The position numbers were made by a program, and so were the translations under genes. Below, one piece after another: positions 16,752 to 26,047 of a stretch of DNA of 64,000 bases (position 1 is the first letter of the stretch; the number at the start of each line of letters is the position of its first letter). Under the pieces are notes generated by a model, which made no database searches, had not been told where the DNA came from, and saw nothing but the letters and a program-made list of their open reading frames with translations. The DNA lies in assembly GCA_016702555.1 (NCBI GenBank), contig JADJDV010000008.1, positions 24,815-88,814 on the forward strand, in the 5' to 3' direction. The DNA is from Burkholderiales bacterium. Its GTDB lineage: Bacteria > Pseudomonadota > Gammaproteobacteria > Burkholderiales > Burkholderiaceae_C.

Positions 16752-16804
16752 ACGGTGCGCCCAATCTGTCGGATTGTGCATTCCTTCCATGACCGGAGAT
16801 GTAA

Positions 16805-17473
16805 GTGATTGACTTGCCGCCTGATCTCGCGCAGTGCGCTCCCCAAGTATCCCCGGTGTTGATGCAGGCCCTGGTCCGCACCGAATCGGCGTGGAACCCG
16901 TATGCCATTGGGCCTGATGCCGGCCAGCGCGCAATTGCCCAGCCGCAAACACTGGATGAAGCGGTCAAGACTGTAAAGCAACTTCAGGCGGCGGGAGCCA
17001 AATTCAGCGTGGGTTTGGCGCAGATTCATATCAGCAATGTCACCGGCCGGGGAATGACCTGGGAACAGGCATTCGACCCCTGCAGCAATTTAAGGATGGG
17101 ACAGACCATCCTTTTTGAATATTACGGCAAGGCAATTAAAGAGGGTTACAGCGGGGTCGATGCGGTTTGGGCCGCGCTTCGCGGCTACAACTCGGGCGGC
17201 GTGCATAGAAAGGTCAGCGATAAATACGCTGAAAAGATATTCACGTATATGCAGGCCCAGCAGGCGTGGGTACGGACTTCCAAAGCCGCCAGAAGCACGC
17301 CGGCAAGCACCGATCCGCGATTTAACCAACTTGCCCGGTCCGTTCAGATCGACATTTCTGGCGCAAACGCGCCGCCGGCGCTGCCCGCCGCCATTGCGTC
17401 CAATCCCAATTCGCTGCGCGATGGTGAATCCCCTGACATTTTCCAGGCGCAGGAGGTTACCCAGGGATTTTGA
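16805..17473 (+). CDS. virB1: VirB1-like lytic transglycosylase
   Basis: 222 residues from GTG 16805 behind GGAGATGTAA. The segment LMQALVRTESAWNPYAIG carries the catalytic glutamate (RTES), SVGLAQIHISN is the second SLT motif, and ALRGYNSGGVH the third. VirB1 enzymes open the peptidoglycan for the secretion channel. No classical signal peptide is visible, so export may be by another route or the N-terminus may be mis-set. First gene of the virB operon; the C-terminal ~60 residues are low-complexity (Pro/Ala). Confidence 0.88.
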   Translation: MIDLPPDLAQCAPQVSPVLMQALVRTESAWNPYAIGPDAGQRAIAQPQTLDEAVKTVKQLQAAGAKFSVGLAQIHISNVTGRGMTWEQAFDPCSNLRMGQTILFEYYGKAIKEGYSGVDAVWAALRGYNSGGVHRKVSDKYAEKIFTYMQAQQAWVRTSKAARSTPASTDPRFNQLARSVQIDISGANAPPALPAAIASNPNSLRDGESPDIFQAQEVTQGF

Positions 17474-17508
17474 TGCTTTGCCTTTTCATTGACTCAACAG
17501 GAACCAAC

Positions 17509-17868
17509 ATGAATTCCCATATCTTGCAAACGAGTGAAAACACGCTGACGAAAATTATGCTGCTCAAGGGCATTCTTCTGATCGGAATCCTGGCTGCCTT
17601 GCTGTTCCATCCGGCCGAGGCCCAAACGCTCAAGCAGACGGGCGTTTCCATCTTCAATGCCCTGTACGCCGTCATCGGCGTAGTCGGAGCCATCTGCGTG
17701 CTGGTCACAGGCATCAACTGGGCGGCGGGCAACTTCCTCGGCGCCCACGATCCCAAGCGGCTCTTCTTCCAAGTGCTCGCGGGCACGGCCATCGCCTTCG
17801 CCTCGGTGGCCATCGTGCAGTTCATCAAGGAAGCCGTGGGCGGCAACGGCAGCATCGGGAACCTGTGA
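17509..17868 (+). CDS. virB2: VirB2-like pilin
   Basis: 119 residues from ATG 17509 (SD ACAGGA at 17497). A long leader ends near HPAEAQ, giving a mature pilin of ~80 residues with two hydrophobic helices (FNALYAVIGVVGAICVLVTG and VLAGTAIAFASVAIVQFI), the standard VirB2 layout. It forms the conjugative pilus. Positioned between virB1 and virB3. Confidence 0.87.
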   Translation: MNSHILQTSENTLTKIMLLKGILLIGILAALLFHPAEAQTLKQTGVSIFNALYAVIGVVGAICVLVTGINWAAGNFLGAHDPKRLFFQVLAGTAIAFASVAIVQFIKEAVGGNGSIGNL

Positions 17869-17871
17869 ACC

Positions 17872-18258
17872 ATGGCCGGGGGAAGCAACAAGCACGTCGA
17901 TGAACCCTTGGAAAGGGTCCTCGTGTACCAGGGGCCGCAAACCAAGGCGATGCAGTTCTATGTGCCCTTGACGGTGTTTGCCGTGGAGTGCGTCGCCCTG
18001 CTGGTCTTCTTCCGATTCTTTCAGTTTTGGGCGCTCTTGTTCGTGCTCCCCATTCACTTGCTGCTGATGCTGAAAACGGCCAGCGATCAATGGTGGGTGG
18101 AGAACCTTGTCTGCAATATCAAGTACAGGTATTTCGCCAGGAACAAGGGCTTGCGGGGAAAGAACGTGGTGACATTCACCCCGCATGCCACGCGACGGGA
18201 ATTGAGGGCGGAGCTTGGCCCCCAGCTGAAAACCAAGAGGCGCAAGCATGCTCAATGA
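17872..18258 (+). CDS. virB3: VirB3-like inner-membrane protein
   Basis: 128 residues. Two membrane helices (VPLTVFAVECVALLVFFRF and WALLFVLPIHLLLML) follow a short cytoplasmic start (EPLERVLVYQGPQTK), as in VirB3/TrwM. VirB3 works with the VirB4 ATPase in pilus assembly. It overlaps virB4 by 11 bases. Confidence 0.85.
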   Translation: MAGGSNKHVDEPLERVLVYQGPQTKAMQFYVPLTVFAVECVALLVFFRFFQFWALLFVLPIHLLLMLKTASDQWWVENLVCNIKYRYFARNKGLRGKNVVTFTPHATRRELRAELGPQLKTKRRKHAQ

Positions 18259-20740
18259 CCGAGTGGATGCCAAGGAAGTCAGCGACGCTTCCCAGCTGCC
18301 CTACAGCCAGCAGATCAGCCAGACCATTGTCGTGACCGAAGCTGGCGATTACACGGCGACGCTGCAGGTGCATGGAATCTCGTTCGACACCATGACCAAT
18401 GCGGAGATCGACGGGCTGAACCGCACCTGGCTCTCCGCCATCCATACCGCGCTGGCCAGCCCGAACCATGCCCTGTGGACGCATATCGTCCGCACGCGGC
18501 AAAAGGACGTACTCACCCACAACGAGTACGACAACGAATTCAGCGCAGATTTCGTCAAGGCGTACAACCAGTCCCTCGAAGGCAAGGACTTCTTCACCAA
18601 CCGCCTCTACCTGTCTCCGGTGTACCGCCTGGCCGGCACCCAGGCCGACCGTTTCGGCCTGCGCTTCGCGTCCAAGAAAAGCGAGGACTACAGGGAACTG
18701 CACGAGCAGGCCAAGGAGGCGGCGCAGCGCAGTGTCGCCGTGCTGCAGGCCGCGCTCAAGCGCTACCACACGCGGCAGCTGCAGTCCTACTCCAGGGACG
18801 GCGGCCTGCATACCGAGATTGGCGAGTTCTATGCCTGGCTGCTGAACCACCGGCACAGCCAGGTGCAGCTGCGGCCCGCCAATCTATCGCGCAGCCTGCC
18901 GCTCGCCACGCTGGACTTCGGAGAGGAGACGGTCAGGATCGTCAACGGCGCCTCGACCACCTATGCGGCCGTGATGGCCATGACTGCGCCGTACACCTGC
19001 GAGTCCATCGACGCAAAGGTCCACGAGAAGCTGCTGACGGCCGATTTCGAGTTCGTGCTGAGCCAGTCCTTCACCGCCATTCCGCGAGACGCCGCGGAAC
19101 GGATGCTCAAGGCGCAGCAGAACCGGATCGAGAGCACGGCCAGCAACGAGATCCAGATCGCCGACATCAAAGCGGCGCTGACGAATCTGCAGGCCAACAA
19201 GTTCAAGATGATGGAGCACGAATGGATTCTGGTGATCTACGGCTCCAGCCTGAAGGAGTTGAACCACCACGTCAACGACGCCATCACGTTGATGAACGAG
19301 AAAAGCATTCAGATCTCACGCCAGAACGGCGGGGCGCTGATTGCCACCTTCTGGTCGATTTTCCCGGGTGCATTCAAGCACGGCCGGGTGCGCGCCATGC
19401 CGATCAGTTCGCTGAACATGGCGAAGTTCTTCCCGCTGCACAACTATCCCACCGGAAACAGAAAAGGAAGCCAGTGGGGCAAGCCCATACTCGTTCTCTC
19501 GACCGAATCGCGCAACCCCTATTTCCTCAACCTGCACGTCAGCCGCGACCGGATGGCCGAGCAGGGCATCCAACTCAACATGGACGACGAGGACGATCCT
19601 GCCGTGCCCGCGCAGAAGCGGCAGAGAAAAGAGGTGGGCAACTACTACATCATCGGCGGCACGGGCGCGGGCAAGACAACCCTGAAGGTGGCAATGCGCG
19701 CGGCCTTGAAGCGGCGCGAGAGCCGGGACAACCGGCCGGTCAAGATTTTCACCCTGGACAAGGACTATGGGGAGGAAATCGTGATGCGGGCCATGGGCGC
19801 GCAGTACTTCATTCTGGAGCCGGGCGTTCCATCGGGCATCAACTTTTTCCAGTGGGACGACACCGAGGAAACCCGGGAAATGATCTACGACGTTGCCAAG
19901 TGGGCGGCGCAATACGACACGCGCTATGAACTGAAGCCCAGCGAGGCCATTGACCTCAAGAAGGCCATTTCATCGGTCTTCGACCTGCCGAAGGCGGATC
20001 GCCGGTTTGGCAGCATCATCCATTACCTGCCCTCGCACGAGACGGAATACAGCCTGCACCAGTTGCTCACGCGCTGGTGCCACAACGAGGACGATCCGCG
20101 TGCCAGTCCCTACGGCTGGGTGCTCGACAGCCCGGTGGATCGCCTCAACCTGAACGACAGCAGCGCCTACGGCTTCGATACGACGGCGGTGCTCAAGCTC
20201 GGGTACGCCAAGACCCCGCTGATGCGCCTGATCACCGAGAAGATTCTGCGCAGCGCGGCCGGCACGCCGCACGTGATCGACATGGCCGAGGCCTGGGCGC
20301 TGCTGGCCGATCCGCTGATGGGCCAGTTCATCGATGACAAATCCAGAACCATCCGCAAGCAGGATGGGATTCTCGGGCTGGATGCGCAAAACGCTGAGGA
20401 CGTGGCCGAGAGCCACTTGGGCCAGGAGTTCCTGAATCAGTTTCCGACCTCGTTCATTCTGCCCAACAGCAAGGCCAGGGCGGAGGTCTATATCGACAAG
20501 CTCGGGTTGACGCCGCGCGAATTCGAACTGGTGCGCACCAGCAGCGCAAGCGACGGATCGGTGCTGGTGAAAAAAGGCAACGAATCCATCATGGCAAAGA
20601 TGAACCTGACCGGGATGGACAACATGCTGTCGGTGCTTTCGGCCAGCACCGACAACGTGATGATCTGCCGCGAATGCATCCGGGAATTCGGACCCAATCC
20701 CCGCGATTGGTTGCCGCGCTTCTATGAAAGAAGGATCTAG
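18248..20740 (+). CDS. virB4: VirB4 ATPase of the T4SS
   Basis: 830 residues. Walker A GGTGAGKTT is near residue 470 and the block HVIDMAEAWALLADPLMG carries the Walker B region at about 675. The N-terminal half has the VirB4 conserved region (LYLSPVYRLAGTQADRFG). VirB4 is the largest T4SS ATPase and powers pilus biogenesis and substrate transfer. Length is typical (790-830). Overlaps virB3 by 11 bases and is followed by virB5 after 21 bases. Confidence 0.93.
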   Translation: MLNDRVDAKEVSDASQLPYSQQISQTIVVTEAGDYTATLQVHGISFDTMTNAEIDGLNRTWLSAIHTALASPNHALWTHIVRTRQKDVLTHNEYDNEFSADFVKAYNQSLEGKDFFTNRLYLSPVYRLAGTQADRFGLRFASKKSEDYRELHEQAKEAAQRSVAVLQAALKRYHTRQLQSYSRDGGLHTEIGEFYAWLLNHRHSQVQLRPANLSRSLPLATLDFGEETVRIVNGASTTYAAVMAMTAPYTCESIDAKVHEKLLTADFEFVLSQSFTAIPRDAAERMLKAQQNRIESTASNEIQIADIKAALTNLQANKFKMMEHEWILVIYGSSLKELNHHVNDAITLMNEKSIQISRQNGGALIATFWSIFPGAFKHGRVRAMPISSLNMAKFFPLHNYPTGNRKGSQWGKPILVLSTESRNPYFLNLHVSRDRMAEQGIQLNMDDEDDPAVPAQKRQRKEVGNYYIIGGTGAGKTTLKVAMRAALKRRESRDNRPVKIFTLDKDYGEEIVMRAMGAQYFILEPGVPSGINFFQWDDTEETREMIYDVAKWAAQYDTRYELKPSEAIDLKKAISSVFDLPKADRRFGSIIHYLPSHETEYSLHQLLTRWCHNEDDPRASPYGWVLDSPVDRLNLNDSSAYGFDTTAVLKLGYAKTPLMRLITEKILRSAAGTPHVIDMAEAWALLADPLMGQFIDDKSRTIRKQDGILGLDAQNAEDVAESHLGQEFLNQFPTSFILPNSKARAEVYIDKLGLTPREFELVRTSSASDGSVLVKKGNESIMAKMNLTGMDNMLSVLSASTDNVMICRECIREFGPNPRDWLPRFYERRI

Positions 20741-20761
20741 ATTTTTCAAAGGAGAAACAGC

Positions 20762-21484
20762 ATGGTCAGGCTCAAGAAAATCAATTTGAGGATGTTCGGC
20801 ATGGCCGCTGCGCTGGCTGTGTCCTCTTCCGTTTATGCCGGCGGTATTCCGGTGATCGACGGAGCGCATATCGCCACCGCCAAGATGAACAACATGGAGC
20901 AGATTGCGAAGTGGGTGGTTCAGCTGGAGCGGATGAAAACCGAGCTCGAACAGACCAAGGGGATTTGGGACTCCCTCAAGGACGGGCGCGGCATGGGCAA
21001 CATCCTGCGCGATGACCTCATCCGCCAGTTCCTGCCCCAGGACTACTGGGCAGTCGCCGAGTCGATCCGCAGAGGAAACGGCAACTGGAACGGCATCAGC
21101 GGCCGGGTGGCCGACATCGTGAAGGCCTACCAGTACAAATCCTGCGCCGAACTCAACAAGGACCCAGTGTTGCGCCAGGAATGCGAGCGGCAGTGGCGCA
21201 ATGCCGCCATGAACAAGGACTTCGGCGACCTGGCCTACAAAAAGGCGGCGGAGAACATCACCAATCTGCAGGAGTTCGTCCGCACCATCAACAGCTCGTC
21301 GGATCAGAAGGTCATCGCCGAGATCCAGGCACGCATCAACGTGGAGAACGCGCGGCTGCAGAACGAGCAGATCAAGCTCTCAACCATCGCCAAGATGGAG
21401 GAGTCCGAGCGGCAGCTGAAAACCGAGCGCGTCTACAACGGTTTCTCCGCGGGCATGGCGAACTTCAGCCGGCCCAATTTCTGA
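20762..21484 (+). CDS. virB5: VirB5-like minor pilin
   Basis: 240 residues behind AAAGGAGAAA. A signal peptide (MFGMAAALAVSSSVYAGG) is followed by long amphipathic helices (MEQIAKWVVQLERMKTELEQ), as in VirB5/TraC, which sits at the pilus tip and helps recipient contact. Located between virB4 and the small lipoprotein. Confidence 0.82.
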   Translation: MVRLKKINLRMFGMAAALAVSSSVYAGGIPVIDGAHIATAKMNNMEQIAKWVVQLERMKTELEQTKGIWDSLKDGRGMGNILRDDLIRQFLPQDYWAVAESIRRGNGNWNGISGRVADIVKAYQYKSCAELNKDPVLRQECERQWRNAAMNKDFGDLAYKKAAENITNLQEFVRTINSSSDQKVIAEIQARINVENARLQNEQIKLSTIAKMEESERQLKTERVYNGFSAGMANFSRPNF

Positions 21485-21493
21485 GGGAATGTG

Positions 21494-21814
21494 ATGCGTC
21501 GCTTCCCTCGAATCGCCTGGATGCTGCTAGTGCTCGCGCTGTGCGGCTGCGAGTCCGCAGACGAGAAGGCCGAAAGACTTCGGCTTGAAAACCTCTACGC
21601 CCTGGACGACCTCAAGGTGGCCCAGGCCTACAAGAAGGCCGATTTCGCCGGCGCGGCCTATGCCAAGGAATATCTGGAAATCAAACGCGAGTGCGCCAAG
21701 GAGGAAATGAAGACGAAGGGCAAATGGTGCGAGAAATATTCGAAGATCGAGAAGCTGTACAACCAGCTTCAATCCGAATCGCTTCGCAGCATGCCACAGG
21801 CGCCAAAATTCTAA
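21494..21814 (+). CDS. Small lipoprotein, probable entry-exclusion protein
   Basis: 106 residues from ATG 21494; a GTG at 21491 is also possible. The N-terminus ends in a lipobox (LVLALCGC), followed by a charged helical body with two more cysteines (RECAKEE, KWCEKY). In IncN/IncW-type systems the gene between virB5 and virB6 encodes the lipoprotein Eex, which blocks redundant transfer into cells that already hold the plasmid. The assignment is by position, size and lipobox. Confidence 0.68.
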   Translation: MRRFPRIAWMLLVLALCGCESADEKAERLRLENLYALDDLKVAQAYKKADFAGAAYAKEYLEIKRECAKEEMKTKGKWCEKYSKIEKLYNQLQSESLRSMPQAPKF

Positions 21815-21826
21815 GGGGCCTGGACC

Positions 21827-22819
21827 ATGGCAACTGGAGTTCTTGACAACGTCTACCTGAAGTTCGATGGCGCCATCACCGGGCTGTATGCCAGCGCTTC
21901 GTCGGGTATTTCGAGCTATGTGATTCCGATTGCCTGGATCGTGCTGGCCGTTCTGCTGCTGGTGTGGTGCTATCTCACCATGACGGGCAAAACGTCCATG
22001 CCGGTGCTGGACCTCTTTGTCCCGTTCATCGCCTTCATGCTGGTGCTGTACGCGATGGGCAGCGGCTACACGGCGTGGATCGCCGATCCTCTCTACAAGC
22101 TGCCCGAGGAACTGGTTTCCGCCGTGGGCCGGGGCAGCGCGACCACGCCGATTCAGGCGCTGGCGCTGTTCGAGGAGAAGTTCATCGGCCTGGCCACCGG
22201 CGGCTTCAACCTGCTGGTCGATTACGTCAAGTCCCTGGCCTGGGGCGCGGCCATCCTGCTGGCCATCGTGCTGCTGATCATGATCATCGCCGCCGTCATC
22301 ATGATGGTGGTCATTTTCTGCGGCCTGGTCTACGCCAAGCTGGGCCTGACCCTGGTTCTGGCGGTCGGGCCGTTCTTCGTCTTCCTGCTCGTTCTCCAGC
22401 ACACCCGCGACAAGTTTTTCTCGTGGCTGAACACGGCGCTCTTCTTCGTTTTCTATTACGTGCTGTGCTTCCTGTTCATGAATCTCTTCTTCAATTTTCT
22501 GGACGCCTACATCAATGCGCTGGCCGGCGTGGCGGCCAACAGCGGAGCGGGCGTCGCCGGAACCATCGCGGACGCCATCCGCAATCAGTTCATGGGCGGC
22601 GACATGGCCAAGGCCGGCAATGTGATCGTTCTTTTCATGCCCGTCGTTTTGCTCACGCTGATCATGGCCTTCATGTTCCTGCAGCTCAGCACGATCGCCT
22701 CGTCCATGACTTCCGGCGCCGGCGGTGCGGTCGGGCAGGGCGCATCCAGCCTGATCTATTACATGCGCGGTGCATTGCGCTCCAGGGGCGGGGCCAAGAG
22801 CGCGCCGGCCAAACCATGA
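21827..22819 (+). CDS. virB6: VirB6-like polytopic membrane protein
   Basis: 330 residues with at least six hydrophobic helices (for example SYVIPIAWIVLAVLLLVWCY and AAILLAIVLLIMIIAAVIMM). Wide hydrophobic regions and position after the exclusion lipoprotein are typical for VirB6/TrwI, which forms part of the inner-membrane channel. Its stop overlaps the virB7 start. Confidence 0.88.
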   Translation: MATGVLDNVYLKFDGAITGLYASASSGISSYVIPIAWIVLAVLLLVWCYLTMTGKTSMPVLDLFVPFIAFMLVLYAMGSGYTAWIADPLYKLPEELVSAVGRGSATTPIQALALFEEKFIGLATGGFNLLVDYVKSLAWGAAILLAIVLLIMIIAAVIMMVVIFCGLVYAKLGLTLVLAVGPFFVFLLVLQHTRDKFFSWLNTALFFVFYYVLCFLFMNLFFNFLDAYINALAGVAANSGAGVAGTIADAIRNQFMGGDMAKAGNVIVLFMPVVLLTLIMAFMFLQLSTIASSMTSGAGGAVGQGASSLIYYMRGALRSRGGAKSAPAKP

Positions 22820-22965
22820 AGGTGGATCTGATGCGTAGATGTTTGGTTCTGACACTGCTGGCCGCGCTTTCGGCCTGCAGCACCTACAAGCCGCCGCCTG
22901 GCTGGCCCGATGGACCGGAGCGGCCCATCAACGCGCAGCCGATTCAAAAGCCCGCGGTCGATTGA
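22816..22965 (+). CDS. virB7: VirB7-like lipoprotein
   Basis: 49 residues; ATG 22816 overlaps the virB6 stop. The lipobox LAALSACS near residues 15-21 and a Pro-rich tail (KPPPGWPDGPERP) match VirB7/TrwH lipoproteins, which anchor VirB9 in the outer membrane core complex. Too short to be noticed without the operon context. Confidence 0.8.
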   Translation: MKVDLMRRCLVLTLLAALSACSTYKPPPGWPDGPERPINAQPIQKPAVD

Positions 22966-22978
22966 ATGAGGAACGGGT

Positions 22979-23995
22979 ATGAACGACTCGAATGAACAAG
23001 CGCAGGAGCGGTATTTCCAGGCGGCGGCCAGCTGGGATGCCGACAGCAGGAACGCCGAGCGCCTGTCCCTCAAGCGGTACAAGGCGCTGGGCATCGGCGC
23101 CGTGGTCTTCGCGGCCATCATGGGCGTGGCCGTCACCACGCTGCTGCCGCTCAAGGAGTTCGTGCCCATCATCATCCGTGTGGAGAACGCCACGGGCGCC
23201 TATGACGTCAAGCCCGCCGGCGAGAAGCTGGACGTGGGGGAGTCCCGCAACGAGAAGATCGTGATTTCCGACGTGGCCCGCTACATCAAGGCGCGCGAGG
23301 GCTTTACGCGCGGCGAGGCCGAGGAAAACTACAAGATGGTCTACCTCATGAGTTGCGGCACGCAGCGGGCCGAGTGGGACAACTACATCAACCCCCAACT
23401 CAACAAGAAGAGCCCGGTGCTGATGCTGACCAATCAGGACTCGGACCGCATCACCGTGCAGTCGGTTACCTTCTTGCAGTCGCTGGACGAGGACACTAAG
23501 ACCGCCCAGGTGCAGTTTGAGAAAACCGTCTCGCGCGGCACGACTCCGCCGCTCAAGTACCGCTACGTCGCCACGCTGGGGGTGCGCTACGACCCCACCA
23601 ACATCCCCAGCAACCAGCTGAACTTCTATCTCAACCCCTTCGGCTTCTGCACCGAGACCTACCGGCGCGACCAAGTGGGCAACCCGGTGGTGGTCAATGC
23701 GCCGGGGACGCCGAATCAGGAATTGAACCAGGTGATGGAGGACTTCCGCCGCGAAACCGATGCGGCGCTGGCCGCCGTGCGCGCCCAGCAGCAGCTGCAG
23801 GCCTCGCAGGCGGCCGCAGCTGCGGCTGCGGCCTCTGTCGCGGGTGCGGGCGCGCAGCCCGCGCCTGCGCCTGCGGGCGCCGCCGCTGGTGCGCCTTCCG
23901 CCTTGTCCAGCATCGGCACGAACGGGGCCGGCCAGGCGCCGCCGCCGGCGGCTTCCACCGCCCCGCCTGCCACCGCCAACCCGCGCCGACCATGA
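22979..23995 (+). CDS. virB8: VirB8-like protein with long Ala/Pro-rich tail
   Basis: 338 residues. Short cytoplasmic start, one membrane helix (ALGIGAVVFAAIMGVAVTTL, ~35-54), and the periplasmic VirB8 domain with a YIKAREGFT block. The usual family length is 220-240; here the last ~90 residues are a low-complexity Ala/Pro/Gly tail (from about residue 265), encoded by very GC-rich DNA. VirB8 is an assembly factor of the inner-membrane complex. Overlaps virB9 by four bases. Confidence 0.88.
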   Translation: MNDSNEQAQERYFQAAASWDADSRNAERLSLKRYKALGIGAVVFAAIMGVAVTTLLPLKEFVPIIIRVENATGAYDVKPAGEKLDVGESRNEKIVISDVARYIKAREGFTRGEAEENYKMVYLMSCGTQRAEWDNYINPQLNKKSPVLMLTNQDSDRITVQSVTFLQSLDEDTKTAQVQFEKTVSRGTTPPLKYRYVATLGVRYDPTNIPSNQLNFYLNPFGFCTETYRRDQVGNPVVVNAPGTPNQELNQVMEDFRRETDAALAAVRAQQQLQASQAAAAAAAASVAGAGAQPAPAPAGAAAGAPSALSSIGTNGAGQAPPPAASTAPPATANPRRP

Positions 23996-24825
23996 CCATG
24001 AAACCGACAACCTTCCTTGTGGCCGCCGTCCTGTCGGCATGGATCGGCACGGTGGCGCACGCCGAAATGGGCGCCCGTTCCTCGAAGCTGGATGGCCGCG
24101 TGCAGATCGTGGACTACCACCCCGACGAAGTGATCCGCGTGAACATCGCCGAGGGGGTCCTGACCACTATCGAACTGCCGGCGCAGGACACCATCGATGA
24201 CTTCGGCATGGGCGACCGGCAGGCCTGGCACGTCAAGTTCAAGAACAACCTCATCTCGATGAAGCCGGCCGGCATCAAGCCGGACACGAACCTCACGGTG
24301 TTCACGGCGCGGCGCAACTACCTGTTCACGTTGCAGAGCACCGGCCGCAAGAGCCGCACGGTGGCCTACTGGATGCGGGTGCGTGACTCCGAGGACGACG
24401 ACAGCACGCCGGAGGGGCGTCGTGCTGCCCAGGCGCGCGCGGAGCAGAAGCGCATCGCCGACGACCTGCGCAACAGCCGCTACGAGGGCCGCCTGAATTC
24501 GGACTACTGGATCGCAGGGGCGCAGGAGTTGCAGCCCGCGTCCATGTTCGACAACGGCCGCCAGACCTACATGACCTTCAGCGCGGCCAACGCCATGCCT
24601 GCCGCCTTCGTCATCGAGTCGGACGGCACCGAGGCCATCGCCGACTTCCATGTGGAGGGCGACACGATGGTGATCCACCAAGTCGCCTCGCGCATCCTGC
24701 TGCGGCGCGGCAATCTGGTGTCGGGCATCACCAACAAGTCGCCCGCCGCCGCCGTGCAGCAGAGCCCGACCGGCACGGCCAGCGACAAGGTCAACCGCTC
24801 CGTCAACAGCGAGGAGTCCCGATGA
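23992..24825 (+). CDS. virB9: VirB9-like outer-membrane core protein
   Basis: 277 residues with a signal peptide (FLVAAVLSAWIGTVAHAE). The N-terminal VirB9 domain contains VQIVDYHPDEVIRVNIAEG and the C-terminal domain ends with the block HQVASRILLRRGNLV. VirB9 with VirB7 and VirB10 forms the outer-membrane core. ATG overlaps the virB8 stop; its stop overlaps virB10. Confidence 0.92.
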   Translation: MTMKPTTFLVAAVLSAWIGTVAHAEMGARSSKLDGRVQIVDYHPDEVIRVNIAEGVLTTIELPAQDTIDDFGMGDRQAWHVKFKNNLISMKPAGIKPDTNLTVFTARRNYLFTLQSTGRKSRTVAYWMRVRDSEDDDSTPEGRRAAQARAEQKRIADDLRNSRYEGRLNSDYWIAGAQELQPASMFDNGRQTYMTFSAANAMPAAFVIESDGTEAIADFHVEGDTMVIHQVASRILLRRGNLVSGITNKSPAAAVQQSPTGTASDKVNRSVNSEESR

Positions 24826-26045
24826 ACGCACGCTCCGACTACACCGATCCCGCAGCGCCGAAGCCAGAGCAGGAGCGCGGCGAATTCGTGGACCGGCGGC
24901 CGCCGAAGTCGCCGGGGCAGAAGATCGTGATTGCCGGCATCGCGCTGCTGGCCGTGTGCGTGCTCGCCTACGGCGCGCTCAAGCTGGCGGGCTTTTTCTC
25001 GGGCGAGAAAAAGCCCGTTGCCCAACTCGAAGAGCAGAAGCGCCCCGATTCCACGCCCGACTTCAACGTCTCCCTGGCCGAGCCGCCCAAGGCGGAACTG
25101 CGCTTCATCGAATGCGCCGGGGGCCTCAAGCTGCCCGAGGGCATGGCCTGTCCCGAGACCAAGCCCGAAGCGCAGGCACAGGCGGCGCCCGAGCCGCCCA
25201 AGGGGCCGACCGAGGAGGAGATCCTGCAAAAGCGCCGCTTCGAGTCGGAGATCGGCGTGGGCGGCGGCAAGCCGCCACCCGGCGGCGCGGCCAGCGCACG
25301 CGCCCGCGCGCCCAATCTCTCGGGCGACACCGGCTTGGGCGGCGCGCTGCTGTCCACCGCCACGGCCAGGACACTGGCCACGGTCAACCGCAACCCCTCG
25401 TTCACTCTGGCCAAGGGCACACTTCCGGACTGCACGCTGCTGACGGCCATCAGCACCGACCAGCCGGGCTTTCTCAAGTGCATCCTGTCGCGGCCGGTCT
25501 ACTCGATGGACGGCAAGGTGGTGTTGATGGAGGCCGGCACGACGTTCGAAGGCGAGTACAGCGCGGGCATGGCGCGCGGCAAGAAGCGCATGTTCGCGGT
25601 CTGGAGCCGCGCCATCACGCCCAACTTCGTGGAGGTCACCCTGAACTCGCCCAGCACCGACGCGCTCGGCCGCAGTGGCATGAGTGGGCAGGTCGATCAG
25701 CATTTTTTCGAGCGCTTCGGCGGCGCGATGCTGTACTCGCTGTTCTCGGACGGCATGGACTACGTCATGCGGCGCGAGGAGTTGCGCAGCCAGGAGCGTG
25801 ACGCGCGCAATGCCGCTGCCAACGGCGACAACAACACGGTCTACTACAACAACCAGGGCGGGGCGCTGCGGAACTTGGACCGCACGCGCTCGACCGCCGA
25901 TCGTGTCGTGGAATCCATGCTGTCGCAAGGCGAGGACATCCAGCCCACGCTCTACAAGAACCAGGGCGAAATCATCAAGATCTACATCGCCCGCGACGTG
26001 GACTTTTCCCAAGTCTACGAACTTACGCGCAACCCAAGGAGTTGA
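24822..26045 (+). CDS. virB10: VirB10-like trans-envelope protein
   Basis: 407 residues. One membrane helix (IVIAGIALLAVCVLAYGALKLAGFF, ~30-55), a Pro-rich periplasmic linker, then the conserved beta-barrel domain (LLTAISTDQPGFLKCILSRP ... MDGKVVLMEAGTTFEGEY). VirB10 spans both membranes and opens the channel on energy signals from the ATPases. Typical length. Confidence 0.93.
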   Translation: MNARSDYTDPAAPKPEQERGEFVDRRPPKSPGQKIVIAGIALLAVCVLAYGALKLAGFFSGEKKPVAQLEEQKRPDSTPDFNVSLAEPPKAELRFIECAGGLKLPEGMACPETKPEAQAQAAPEPPKGPTEEEILQKRRFESEIGVGGGKPPPGGAASARARAPNLSGDTGLGGALLSTATARTLATVNRNPSFTLAKGTLPDCTLLTAISTDQPGFLKCILSRPVYSMDGKVVLMEAGTTFEGEYSAGMARGKKRMFAVWSRAITPNFVEVTLNSPSTDALGRSGMSGQVDQHFFERFGGAMLYSLFSDGMDYVMRREELRSQERDARNAAANGDNNTVYYNNQGGALRNLDRTRSTADRVVESMLSQGEDIQPTLYKNQGEIIKIYIARDVDFSQVYELTRNPRS

Positions 26046-26047
26046 CG